A stretch of DNA of 31,762 nt, from positions 1 through 31,762 of IMG/VR virus record IMGVR_UViG_3300042516_002891. The stretch is one strand, 5' to 3'. Shown here piece after piece: positions 1-6,475 of the stretch. Numbering within the stretch: position 1 is the stretch's first letter; every line of letters begins with the position of its first letter. Below the pieces are notes generated by a model. That model was not told where the DNA came from. It saw nothing but the letters and a program-made list of their open reading frames with translations, and did not search any database. Source of the stretch: a virus. The translations under genes were made by a program, and so were the position numbers.

Positions 1-99
1 GAGGTCGTGGGCCACGTCCACGTGCGGGCTGTGTGCCACGATGTCGTGGTTCACGGCACCGTCGAGACGCGTAAGGCCGCAGCCAAGATGCAGAATCAT
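1..99 (-). CDS. Methyltransferase-like protein, N-terminal part only
   Basis: Only the first 33 codons are inside the window; the gene runs off the left edge. The protein opens MILHLGCG and continues with an ..NHD..HSPHVDVAHDL pattern. This matches the start of class I SAM-dependent methyltransferases of the LxLGCG type, where the glycine loop binds SAM and the later acidic residue contacts its ribose. The ATG overlaps the TGA of the 49-aa gene upstream (ATGA), so the two are translationally coupled. The substrate cannot be judged from this fragment; sugar, lipid or DNA methylation are all possible. The call rests on the first 33 residues only. Confidence 0.6.
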   Translation of the reverse strand, partial: MILHLGCGLTRLDGAVNHDIVAHSPHVDVAHDL

Positions 100-245
100 T
101 TGCCACTCGCTGCGAGGTAGAGGCCGACGCACGCAAACGCGTACCCCAAATAGGCCAGACCTAGCCCTGCCTTCCCGTGCAGGGCTAGGTCGGCCGCGAC
201 GATCAAGTAGATGCCGCCCGGGAGGGCGATCAGCCACGGTGCCAT
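96..245 (-). CDS. Small membrane protein (49 aa)
   Basis: A 49-residue protein with two hydrophobic stretches (about residues 4-20 and 29-46) separated by a short polar turn (DLALHGKAG). This fits a two-span membrane hairpin. It begins three bases after the stop of the secreted-protein gene and its own stop overlaps the next start (ATGA). No strong ribosome binding site is visible, so it may depend on coupling from upstream. No family is recognised. Its tight packing between two genes on the same strand and its clean hydrophobic pattern are the reasons to accept it. Confidence 0.55.
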   Translation of the reverse strand: MAPWLIALPGGIYLIVAADLALHGKAGLGLAYLGYAFACVGLYLAASGK

Positions 246-248
246 TGC

Positions 249-542
249 TTAGCGGTACCGGATGACAGCGAAATACATGCGACGCGATGGCGAGTAGGCG
301 ATGCCTTCCTCGACGATCTGCTTGCGTCCGAAGAAGCAGCAGTTCCTTCTGGCGGCCTCGGGCGTGCTGCCCATGCCGATGCCTTCCGTCTGGGAACACT
401 GGCTATGCACCAGCGCCCCACGCCGGGCGATGACGGTGGCGTGGTCTTGGGCAGAGATCACCGCCGGGCCACGCACTACGACGGTCTGGCCGTAAGCACA
501 CGAAGCGGCCAGAGCGAGAAAGACGACGAACGCAAAACGCAT
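249..542 (-). CDS. Small secreted protein with CC motif, planctomycete-type
   Basis: A 97-aa protein with a classical export signal (MRFAFVVFLALAASCAYG). Cleavage could be by signal peptidase I before QTVVV; the LAASC stretch could alternatively be a weak lipobox. The mature part reads RRGALVHSQC..EGIGMGST..AARRNCCFFGRK and ends in an aromatic MYFAVIRYR strand. From memory this matches a small secreted family found in many Planctomycetes genomes (GVGFS..AI..CCYWG..GWYA.V.Y). The start is well supported by AAGGAG eight bases upstream. That site lies inside a perfect hairpin at 549-581. In a phage context it looks like a cargo ('moron') gene or a host-derived protein. Function unknown. Confidence 0.7.
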   Translation of the reverse strand: MRFAFVVFLALAASCAYGQTVVVRGPAVISAQDHATVIARRGALVHSQCSQTEGIGMGSTPEAARRNCCFFGRKQIVEEGIAYSPSRRMYFAVIRYR

Positions 543-548
543 AGCACA

Positions 549-581
549 ACTCCTTGGGTTGAGGAAACCAACCCAAGGAGT
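549..581 (-). promoter_or_regulatory. Perfect 13-bp hairpin covering the ribosome binding site
   Basis: Arms at 549-561 and 569-581 are exact inverted repeats with a 7-nt loop. On the minus strand the 3' arm contains AAGGAG, the ribosome binding site of the secreted-protein gene starting at 542. The hairpin follows the dnaN stop at 603. No T-run follows it, so it is a poor intrinsic terminator. It could hide the ribosome binding site or stabilise the 3' end of the dnaN message. Confidence 0.65.
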
Positions 582-602
582 GTGCCGTGCGTGTCAAATC
601 TT

Positions 603-1697
603 TCAGCCGTCGGCCAGCGGCATGATCGTGATGCGGGCGGTGTCGGCTCGCAGGAGCATGGCACTGTCGCCGTTCTTGAACTCAATGCTCACCGTTTCCG
701 CGCCGTCGATCTTGTTGAGCCATTCAATCGCGTAGACCGGGTTGATGACGAAGCTCCCCGGCGTGCCTGCTTCCAGCAGGCCGCACGTCACTTCGCTTTC
801 GCCGTACTCCTGCGACTTGCTCCGCAGCGTGATCCCGGTGTCCGCGACCGTCCACCGGATGCCCTTGCTCGTCTCGCTGGTGCAGACCGCCGCCATCGAA
901 CACGCCCGCAGCAAGTCGTCCGCGTTGGCGAACGAGTGCGGCCCGTCGTGATCCGGCTCGACGAGGCTCCACTTGGGGAACTGCCCGGCCAGCAACGTCG
1001 CCCGCACGACCGTCGAATCGACGGTCACGACCACCTCGGAGCCGGTCGTCTCGAACTGCACCGACTCGCCGGTTGCCGCGACCCGCCGCACAATCTCCAT
1101 CGCCCGCTGCGGAATCAACGCCGCGGCGTCGTCCGTCGCTTGGTCGATATCGCACTCGGTGACGGCCATCCGCTTGCCGTCCGTCGCCACGAAGTAGAGC
1201 GTGCCGTCGCGGAACTCCACTTGAATCCCGCCCATGCCGTAGCCTTGCTTCGCAGGCACGCACAGGATCGGTCGCAGCAGGCCGCACAACTGGTCAGCCG
1301 GAAGGTGGGCAATCGGCCGCGTGTAGGCGTCGGCCACGGCTGGGAACTCGGCAGCGTCCTCGGTGGGAAGCGTCCAACTGCCTTTGCCCGCGGAGATACG
1401 GCAGTGGTCGCCGTCGATCTGGAACGTCATCTCGTCGGCGGTGATGTTCCCGACGATGGATTGCAGCCTGCCGAACGGCAGCAGCGTCACGTCGTCCATG
1501 CCGGGGAGCGGAGCCTCGACGCGAATCTCAAGGTCGGTGCCGACCATGACGCCGTTGCCGACCAGCACGTTCGTGAGGATCGGTTTCGGGGAGCGGGTCG
1601 GCACCGCCTTCTCGACGGCGTGGATCGCCCTGCGAACGTCATCGACGCTCAACGTCGTGCCAGTGGTTGTACGCTTTCGGGTTGCTGTCGCGGCCAT
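603..1697 (-). CDS. dnaN: DNA polymerase III beta subunit (sliding clamp)
   Basis: A 364-aa protein, the usual length for a bacterial beta clamp. It should form a ring around DNA that tethers a replicative polymerase. Family hallmarks are the ATDGKRMAV segment in the middle domain, the LPxE-like strand before it, and the C-terminal ARITIMPL strand that corresponds to the conserved VxxIMPM end. The start ATG has AAGGAAG upstream. The first 59 bases overlap the 3' end of a small membrane-protein gene. A bacterial-type clamp carried by a phage suggests that the phage replisome uses its own processivity factor, perhaps with a polymerase outside this window. A host-derived paralogue cannot be excluded, but the surrounding genes are phage-like. 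Confidence 0.88.
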   Translation of the reverse strand: MAATATRKRTTTGTTLSVDDVRRAIHAVEKAVPTRSPKPILTNVLVGNGVMVGTDLEIRVEAPLPGMDDVTLLPFGRLQSIVGNITADEMTFQIDGDHCRISAGKGSWTLPTEDAAEFPAVADAYTRPIAHLPADQLCGLLRPILCVPAKQGYGMGGIQVEFRDGTLYFVATDGKRMAVTECDIDQATDDAAALIPQRAMEIVRRVAATGESVQFETTGSEVVVTVDSTVVRATLLAGQFPKWSLVEPDHDGPHSFANADDLLRACSMAAVCTSETSKGIRWTVADTGITLRSKSQEYGESEVTCGLLEAGTPGSFVINPVYAIEWLNKIDGAETVSIEFKNGDSAMLLRADTARITIMPLADG

Positions 1698-1824
1698 GAT
1701 TCACTTCCTTTCGACTCATGGAAATACCAGCCAGAACACCCACGGCGAACGTCGCCGCGTGGAGTATTGCACCGATAGAAACGCAGACGATTTGCTCAAT
1801 AGTCACGAACCATCCCCCCGTCAC
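1639..1824 (-). CDS. Small membrane protein overlapping dnaN
   Basis: A 61-aa reading frame with one convincing hydrophobic span (IVCVSIGAILHAATFAVGVLAG, about residues 12-33) and a polar, basic tail. It starts at a GTG (a second GTG at 1806 is also possible) and overlaps the gene upstream by 29 bases and dnaN by 59 bases. The dnaN ribosome binding site lies inside its coding sequence. The hydrophobic pattern argues for a real one-pass membrane protein, but the overlaps and weak start site make this uncertain. No function is inferred. Confidence 0.45.
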   Translation of the reverse strand: MTGGWFVTIEQIVCVSIGAILHAATFAVGVLAGISMSRKEVNHGRDSNPKAYNHWHDVERR

Positions 1825-2050
1825 CTTGAGCGTCCAGCACCTCGACCGCGTTCAGTCCTTGCAGCGTGTTCGCCAACTTCTCGGCAAGCAGCATCGGCAC
1901 GTCGTCCTCGTCGGCCAACGTCGCGGCACACAGGGCCAGCTCGTCGGCTCGTTCCTCGCACTCCTCACACAGCCCGTCGTCGGCCGCGACCCACAGGCGT
2001 ATCGTCAACGGGCCAACCGAAACCTTCCGCATGAGTTCGTAAGCACGCAT
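1796..2050 (-). CDS. Small acidic phage protein of unknown function
   Basis: An 84-aa protein beginning MRAYELMRK. The start was chosen because AAGGAGG lies seven bases upstream, whereas the longer open frame has no such site. It is rich in Asp and Glu and carries a CEECEER stretch, followed by a helical Leu/Ala-rich region. No domain is recognised. It overlaps the end of the VRR-NUC gene by 86 bases. Its position between nuclease and clamp genes suggests a minor replication-module role, which is only context. Confidence 0.6.
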   Translation of the reverse strand: MRAYELMRKVSVGPLTIRLWVAADDGLCEECEERADELALCAATLADEDDVPMLLAEKLANTLQGLNAVEVLDAQGDGGMVRDY

Positions 2051-2309
2051 ACGCTTCCTCCTTGCTGGTGACGACGTGGCACGGGGTTCCTCCCCGCGTT
2101 TCCAATTCATTCATGCGACGGCGTTGAATCTCGGTCGGGTGCTTGCCCGGCTGCTTCACTTCCAGCCACACCGCGTGGCCTTTCTGAAGGCACAGCAAGT
2201 CGGGCAGGCCCGCGAGTTGGTACGGCCCGCCGTGAATCTTGATGGGCTTCCAGCCCAGTGATTCGGCTACCCGAACAATCGACGCTACGATGCTGGATTC
2301 GCGTGGCAT
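1965..2309 (-). CDS. VRR-NUC domain nuclease
   Basis: A 114-aa protein matching the stand-alone phage VRR-NUC family of PD-(D/E)xK nucleases, which act on branched DNA such as Holliday junctions and flaps. The core is visible: GLPDLL at 34-39 supplies the catalytic Asp, WLEVK at 48-52 the Glu-x-Lys, and a Q62 helix follows, as in the family. The start at ATG 2309 was preferred because the domain begins just after it; an upstream GTG at 2354 would add 15 basic residues. The first codons overlap the end of the Gp88-like gene by 25 bases. The N-terminus (ASIVRV) contains one copy of the GATTGTTCGGGTA repeat. Confidence 0.82.
   Translation of the reverse strand: MPRESSIVASIVRVAESLGWKPIKIHGGPYQLAGLPDLLCLQKGHAVWLEVKQPGKHPTEIQRRRMNELETRGGTPCHVVTSKEEAYACLRTHAEGFGWPVDDTPVGRGRRRAV
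2271..2280 (-). repeat. GATTGTTYRG repeat inside the VRR-NUC gene
   Basis: Minus-strand GATTGTTCGG followed by GTA, near the start of the VRR-NUC gene (codons SIVRV) and 5 bases after the end of the Gp88-like gene. Same direction as all other copies. Confidence 0.6.
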
Positions 2310-3022
2310 TCCTTTGCCCTTGCTACCGCGTCGCCGTTGAAGCACCGGCGGCACGATTCACATACCCGAACAATCGACTCGCTCAGGTTGAGCGGACAAT
2401 CGTGATCGACCGGCTCCATTCCGTCAAGGTCATATCCGTCTCGAAAAATGACCGGTGCTATCGCTGCTAGCGGCACCTCGCCGCGGTCGCATTGGTACGA
2501 ATGAAACCATTGCAGCCCCGCCGGGGCGATCTGCTTGAACCGCTCCAGCCGCTCCCACGAACTCTTATCGACCGACAAGTGCAGGTAGACGTTGGGGCGG
2601 GGCGTGAGCGTCGCGGCGACTTCCGGCTTGCGGCTGACCACCCACTGCGGGACGTCGCTCAAGATTGTTGCTACGGAATCAATGCACGCGGGCGTCTCGG
2701 CAACAAGGTCGCCGCCGCCGCACCACCTGACATACGTCAAGCGGAGCCGCACGGCCCACGCCGCGATGCTGCCCGCGAGCCGGTGCGGGTCGGCCCGCAG
2801 GGAGTTGAGCAGCCGGTGCTGCTTGGCGAGGCTGGCGTTCCACGTCGCTGGGCCTTTGGCGAAGTAGCACGTCTCGGCACAGACGACGCTCGGCGTACAC
2901 GTCCCGATGATCGGGAAGTTCAGCGAATGCCCCGTGACCTTGTTCGTCGAGAACGGATTCTCGTCGGGGGCCAGAAGCTCGTCGTGGCCCTGCGGTTTGC
3001 GGGCGAGAGTGGCAACGCTCAT
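2285..3022 (-). CDS. Phage Gp88-like cysteine protein
   Basis: A 245-aa protein resembling the phage 'gene product 88' family. It has the typical opening NKVTGHSLNFPIIGTCTPS with cysteines at 42, 48 and 52 (C-x5-C-x3-C), then WCGGGDLVAET, a VVSRKPE strand and YLHLSVD, as in the family's barrel-like repeats. A second cluster, CESCRRC, lies near the C-terminus. The cysteines could bind zinc or an iron-sulfur cluster; the biochemical role of the family is not established to my knowledge. No strong ribosome binding site is seen. The C-terminal ESIVRV codons contain a copy of the GATTGTTCGGGTA repeat. Family assignment is from recall of the pattern. Confidence 0.6.
   Translation of the reverse strand: MSVATLARKPQGHDELLAPDENPFSTNKVTGHSLNFPIIGTCTPSVVCAETCYFAKGPATWNASLAKQHRLLNSLRADPHRLAGSIAAWAVRLRLTYVRWCGGGDLVAETPACIDSVATILSDVPQWVVSRKPEVAATLTPRPNVYLHLSVDKSSWERLERFKQIAPAGLQWFHSYQCDRGEVPLAAIAPVIFRDGYDLDGMEPVDHDCPLNLSESIVRVCESCRRCFNGDAVARAKECHANPAS
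2366..2375 (-). repeat. GATTGTTYRG repeat inside the Gp88-like gene
   Basis: Minus-strand GATTGTTCGG followed by GTA, in codons for SIVRV near the end of the Gp88-like protein. An identical 16-bp string (GTCGATTGTTCGGGTA) occurs 95 bases further on. Confidence 0.6.
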
Positions 3023-3052
3023 GCGGCCACTTGACCAACGCTGTCAAGCAAA

Positions 3053-3085
3053 CCGCCCCGCCGCGTGGAGGAGGCGGCGGGGCGG
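3053..3085 (-). terminator. GC-rich 12-bp hairpin, possible terminator
   Basis: Exact inverted repeat 3053-3064 / 3074-3085 with a 9-nt loop. On the minus strand it is followed by only TTTGC, so termination would be weak. It fills the gap between the zinc-ribbon gene (ends 3167) and the Gp88-like gene (starts 3022). The rest of 3086-3166 holds nothing recognisable. Confidence 0.5.
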
Positions 3086-3166
3086 CAGCATGGAGCCATC
3101 CATGGCAGGCCAGTGTTACACGCCACCGCTGGCAGGGCGACCCGTGTGGCTGACGATGAGCAGCCA

Positions 3167-3526
3167 CTACGCCGAGGGTGCGGCGGTGTTTAGATACTCC
3201 GTGATGCGGTCCCGCAGTTTGTCGTTCGTGTCGCGTAGCACTTCGAGATACCGCCGCCCGTTTGGCTCGGCGTCGGCCTCCGCGAACGTCATGCCTTGGA
3301 ACCGCCCGAACTGGAAGCGGAACTCCAAGCGGTCGGCCTGCGGCTTCACCACCGCGACCGGCACGGCGGCTGGCTCGGCCAGCACCATCACGCCGCAGAA
3401 GCAGCACTCCACCACGTCATGCGGCACGCTGCGGCCTCGCTCCCGCACCATGCGGGTGTCGATGGCTTCCCAGCGCGTCGCGTGGCAGCGGTAGCAGGGT
3501 TCGGGGTGGGGGTGGAAGGCGATCAT
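3167..3526 (-). CDS. Zinc ribbon fused to ExoX-like C-terminal domain
   Basis: A 119-aa protein in two parts. Residues 11-14 (CYRC) and 41-44 (CCFC) form a likely zinc ribbon. Residues 68-112 (FRFQFGRFQGMTFAEA ... YLEVL ... I.EYL) match the small domain at the C-terminus of exodeoxyribonuclease X, also seen alone in phages as DUF3820-type proteins. No exonuclease catalytic domain is present. A nucleic-acid-binding accessory role is likely. The start overlaps the previous stop (ATGA), so it is coupled to the 66-aa gene and helicase upstream. Confidence 0.65.
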   Translation of the reverse strand: MIAFHPHPEPCYRCHATRWEAIDTRMVRERGRSVPHDVVECCFCGVMVLAEPAAVPVAVVKPQADRLEFRFQFGRFQGMTFAEADAEPNGRRYLEVLRDTNDKLRDRITEYLNTAAPSA

Positions 3527-3723
3527 GAATCGCCCTCCCAGTTGTCGGGTAGATCACAATCAAACCAATGGCCGTGAATCGCCTTGTATAGACAACGCTT
3601 CGTTGCTCTTATGTCCTGTTCGATTTGTTCGCCGTGTTGTGCATCGTTGCAATCGCTGCGATGAGACTTCAAATGTTGAAGCTCGCTTTTGAACGCGCAG
3701 GCGAGGTGATTATCATCCGTCAT
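3523..3723 (-). CDS. Small phage protein (66 aa)
   Basis: A 66-aa protein (MTDDNHLACAF...) with GGAGGTG as ribosome binding site and a TGATG overlap with the helicase stop. Residues 10-47 are mostly charged and helical with scattered Cys and His; the end contains WFDCDLPDNWEG. No family is recognised. Coupled translation on both sides supports it as a genuine gene of the helicase operon. Confidence 0.65.
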   Translation of the reverse strand: MTDDNHLACAFKSELQHLKSHRSDCNDAQHGEQIEQDIRATKRCLYKAIHGHWFDCDLPDNWEGDS

Positions 3724-6281
3724 CACAACACCTCCATGCGGGGCACCGGCTTGCCGTGCCGCCCCTCGTTGACGATGTAAAGATTTCGCCGCGCCCGCGT
3801 CACGCCGACGTAGGCAATCCGGCACTCCTCGTCGTGCTGGTCGCGGTCGTCCTCGCGGCCCTGCTCGACCCGCTTGCCGACCGTCGTGAGCATCGCCACG
3901 TTGTCGGCTTCCATACCCTTGACCGAGTGGATCGTGCCGACGCGAATCTTCGTGTTGGCGACCAGTTCCGGCCCCCACCGCTCCGCGTGCCGCCGCCACT
4001 CCTCGCCTCGGTCAACGAGGCCGCACCACCTGCCGCTGCGAATCTTCTCCATCAGCGGCTCGGTCGCACCGACCTTCGTCAAGTCGTCGGAGAAGATCAC
4101 GTCCCACTCGTCGGCGTGCTTCTTCGCCCAGCCGGTCTTCACGCCGCGTGCCAGCATCGGCTCTTTGTCTTTGTTTGTGCATGGCAACAATTCAATCGCC
4201 CGCGACCACTCCTTGCCGCTGACGTGCTTGCCTTTCTCCAGCGCATAGAGGGCAGCGAGGCCCGTGCCGCGCGAGGTCGCCCCCTCCTGTTGCGTGACCC
4301 ACTTCGCGGGTTTGCCCGACGCGTGCAGGCTGGCGTAGAGCCGATTCGCTTCATAATTCGTGCGAGCGATAAACAGCCACTCCTCGTCTGGCCTCGCGCG
4401 GATGAATGGAAGTTCTGTCTCGCAGTCGAATATCTGCCCCTCATGGTCGGCCGGTGCGACCTTGCGGTCGAAGTACCCGCGGTACATGCGTCGCAGGCAC
4501 CGCTCGCCCAGTTCAAGGATCGGCTTCGGGCAGCGGTACGACTTCGGCATCGTCCGTTCCTTCTCCGCAGGCCACCCCAGGAAGCACTCAGCCGACGATC
4601 CCGCGAAGCCAAAGATGCAGTTGCCGGTCACGACGCCGTTGGTCGTGACGTAGGTGTGATGCTTTTCGACTTCCAGGCTGTAGACGCGAACCGCCTCTCC
4701 CGGCTCCAGCCGCCGCACCGCCGCCACGCCCACCCATTCGACCGTTTTGCCGACGCTTCTGTGGCCGCGGCGGTCGCCGCTGCCGCGTGCGGCACGATCA
4801 AAGTAACCGTCGAGGAGCTTCGGGACGACGTGAACGCCGGGCAAAAGGTTCGCCGCGTGAAGGAACCGGCACGCCTTGCTTCCGTTTTTGCTGCGGTCGG
4901 CCTTAGAGCAAAACGGAAACATACCGTCGAGACCGTGATCGGACAGGCAGCGGTCGGCATTTGTGGACAGGTCACCGAGAGCGTGAAACACTGCGTCGAT
5001 AAACTCGCGATCCAGGTATGTCTTGCCGTGCGGGGGCCGGAATGTCACTTGCGGGATGCCGTACTTGAACGACGCAATCTGCTCGTACAGCCGGGCCTCG
5101 CGGTCGGAGCCAAACGTCCGCAGCACCCACGCCGCGTCGGCATCCTCTTGATTCATTCGCATCTTGAGCCGGAAGTCGCCGTTCTTGGCTGACGTGGCGG
5201 CACTCCCGTTGGCGAACATCTGCACCGTGCCGATTCGCCAGCGGCTTCCCTTTCGCATGAGATAGGTCGCGTAGACGTTGCCTCGGTTGGTGCGAACGAG
5301 CCATTTGTGGTTCGTCGTACAGACGGACTTGGTGCCGTCGGAAAACGTCACCTCAATCAGCGAACCCGAATCAACTACTCGGCTCGCCTTTTGAAACCGC
5401 GTGCCGCCACCCGTACCGTAAAAGCGTCCGTCTTTTTTGTTGTATGCAATCAACCAGTCACGTTCGGGGTCGAGGTCTTCGATAGGCTTGTATCCGCTGG
5501 CGGTCAGTACCGGCGTTCCGGCGGGCTGGCATTGGAATGGATCGCCCACGACGTAGCACCACTTCACCGACTCCGCGGAGACGAGCCGCTTGCACGCCGC
5601 GTCGAGGAGCGGGCTGGCGTCCTGCTGCTCGTCGAACAGCCACGCCGACACGTCGGGCAACGTGCCTTCCGGTTCCGTTCGCTCGACGCCATCGACCGCG
5701 TGCAACCGGAAGCCTGAGAACCGCAGGAGCAAGTCGGAGAAGTCGAGCCGATCCTCCAGCCGCTTCGCCATCTCGTACCGTTCGGCTATCCGAACTACCG
5801 CGGCGTAGTCTGGCACGTCGTCGTCGAGCCGCCGCATCTTCCGCACGACTTCGCTGAGCGGTTGGAGCGTGTTCCTCGCCCGATCCCAGCACGTCAACGC
5901 GGCCCCCTCCTGCCCGCCGACGAACTTCTGCCGCCCCGTGTCCTCGTCGATGGAGGTCGACACCTTCACGCCGAGCGCGTTGCTGATCCATTCGGTGTCG
6001 GCCACGGCATTGCCGATCAACTGACCCGGCTCCAACGCCAAGCAGCGGCGAGCCGTCGAGTGAACGGTGCGGAACCACCCTTCGCCGTCGAGCAGCGACG
6101 GCGGGACGTTCCACGCCGCCGCCGCCCGGCTCACGGCCTCGGCCCGTGCAGCCCGCGTGAAACTGGCGAAGCCAAGCCGCAGGGGATTGCCGCCCAATTT
6201 GGGCAACGCCCCCTCCATGATGTTGAGCAGTTCGGTCGTCTTGCCGCTGCCCGCCGCACCAATGAGTCTCGCTATCTTCAC
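3723..6281 (-). CDS. UvrD/PcrA-like superfamily I helicase containing an intein
   Basis: 852 aa when started at GTG 6281, chosen because AAGGAGG sits seven bases upstream and the protein then begins MKIARLIGAAGSGKT with Walker A at 9-15. Other motifs: SFTRAAR.EA (motif Ia), FDEQQD at 216-221 (motif II), GDPFQ at 246-250 joined after splicing to CIFGFAGS (motif III), VGTIHSVKGMEADNV (motif V) and YVGVTRARRNLYIV (motif VI). These define a 3'-5' ATP-dependent DNA helicase, probably for phage replication or recombination. An intein of 304 residues splits motif III; the spliced helicase would be about 548 aa, small for UvrD. The start overlaps the stop of a 61-codon frame (TAGTG). Confidence 0.9.
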   Translation of the reverse strand: MKIARLIGAAGSGKTTELLNIMEGALPKLGGNPLRLGFASFTRAARAEAVSRAAAAWNVPPSLLDGEGWFRTVHSTARRCLALEPGQLIGNAVADTEWISNALGVKVSTSIDEDTGRQKFVGGQEGAALTCWDRARNTLQPLSEVVRKMRRLDDDVPDYAAVVRIAERYEMAKRLEDRLDFSDLLLRFSGFRLHAVDGVERTEPEGTLPDVSAWLFDEQQDASPLLDAACKRLVSAESVKWCYVVGDPFQCQPAGTPVLTASGYKPIEDLDPERDWLIAYNKKDGRFYGTGGGTRFQKASRVVDSGSLIEVTFSDGTKSVCTTNHKWLVRTNRGNVYATYLMRKGSRWRIGTVQMFANGSAATSAKNGDFRLKMRMNQEDADAAWVLRTFGSDREARLYEQIASFKYGIPQVTFRPPHGKTYLDREFIDAVFHALGDLSTNADRCLSDHGLDGMFPFCSKADRSKNGSKACRFLHAANLLPGVHVVPKLLDGYFDRAARGSGDRRGHRSVGKTVEWVGVAAVRRLEPGEAVRVYSLEVEKHHTYVTTNGVVTGNCIFGFAGSSAECFLGWPAEKERTMPKSYRCPKPILELGERCLRRMYRGYFDRKVAPADHEGQIFDCETELPFIRARPDEEWLFIARTNYEANRLYASLHASGKPAKWVTQQEGATSRGTGLAALYALEKGKHVSGKEWSRAIELLPCTNKDKEPMLARGVKTGWAKKHADEWDVIFSDDLTKVGATEPLMEKIRSGRWCGLVDRGEEWRRHAERWGPELVANTKIRVGTIHSVKGMEADNVAMLTTVGKRVEQGREDDRDQHDEECRIAYVGVTRARRNLYIVNEGRHGKPVPRMEVL
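4620..5531 (-). other. Intein inside the helicase (304 residues)
   Basis: Residues 251-554 of the host protein. It begins with Cys (CQPAGTPVLTASGYKPIEDL, block A), has the block B histidine in CTTNHKWLV, and ends with VYSLEVEKHHTYVT (block F) and NGVVTGN followed by Cys as the +1 nucleophile (block G). The terminal Asn and both cysteines are present. The usual penultimate His is Gly. The roughly 200-residue middle part (YGIPQVTF ... CLSDHGLDGMFPFCSK ... NLLPGV) shows no LAGLIDADG motif that I can see. It resembles, from memory, middle regions of other phage inteins. The insertion point is the conserved GDxxQ of motif III, a typical intein site. Confidence 0.88.
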
Positions 6282-6466
6282 TAGATTGCCTCCTTGAATC
6301 CCGTGCAGCCGCGAGTCGAGTGACCCGCCCAAAAGTTCTCCCGGCAAAAACAGTTTTCCCGCCAATTTTCCCGGCACGTTTCGCACTTGTTTTTACGGCA
6401 CCAAACGCACTTTGCCGGGAAAACGAGCTGCCGCGAAGGTGTTTTGGGCACGTTGAAATTTCCCAT
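6281..6466 (-). CDS. Possible small Cys-rich protein within repeat element E1
   Basis: An open frame of 61 codons starting at ATG 6466 and ending TAG, overlapping the helicase GTG (TAGTG). It contains six to seven cysteines (CVWCRKNKCETC ... NCFC). No good ribosome binding site precedes it. Its sequence is largely dictated by degenerate GCCGGGAAAA repeats, and the related element E2 keeps a similar open frame (SRRLVL ... GNCFCR..FW) but lacks the ATG. It could be a real peptide, a decayed gene fragment, or chance coding in a structured leader. Confidence 0.3.
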   Translation of the reverse strand: MGNFNVPKTPSRQLVFPAKCVWCRKNKCETCRENWRENCFCRENFWAGHSTRGCTGFKEAI

Positions 6467-6475
6467 ATAACTAGA
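6323..6475 (-). repeat. Intergenic element E1, diverged copy of E2
   Basis: About 150 bp between the primase stop and the helicase start. On the minus strand it opens TCTAGTTATAT, then carries AAC(A/G)CCTTCGCGGC.GCTCGTTTT, a variable middle, and CTGTTTTTGCCG near the end. All of these recur in the same order at 17923-18075. Several copies of GCCGGGAAAA and one reversed copy lie inside, giving potential hairpins. It may be a regulatory leader or a mobile or repeated fragment; no promoter is obvious. Confidence 0.6.

Noticed and set aside
405-1778. Long plus-strand open frame opposite dnaN
   Set aside because: Its translation is Arg/His-rich and has no domain; dnaN on the other strand explains the region.
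3756-5192. Long plus-strand open frame opposite the helicase and intein
   Set aside because: Shadow of the helicase gene caused by high GC; no ribosome binding site and no recognisable sequence.
6282-6386. Upstream extension of the helicase to ATG 6386
   Set aside because: The 35 extra residues read through repeat element E1 and lack a ribosome binding site; GTG 6281 has AAGGAGG and starts at the Walker A domain.
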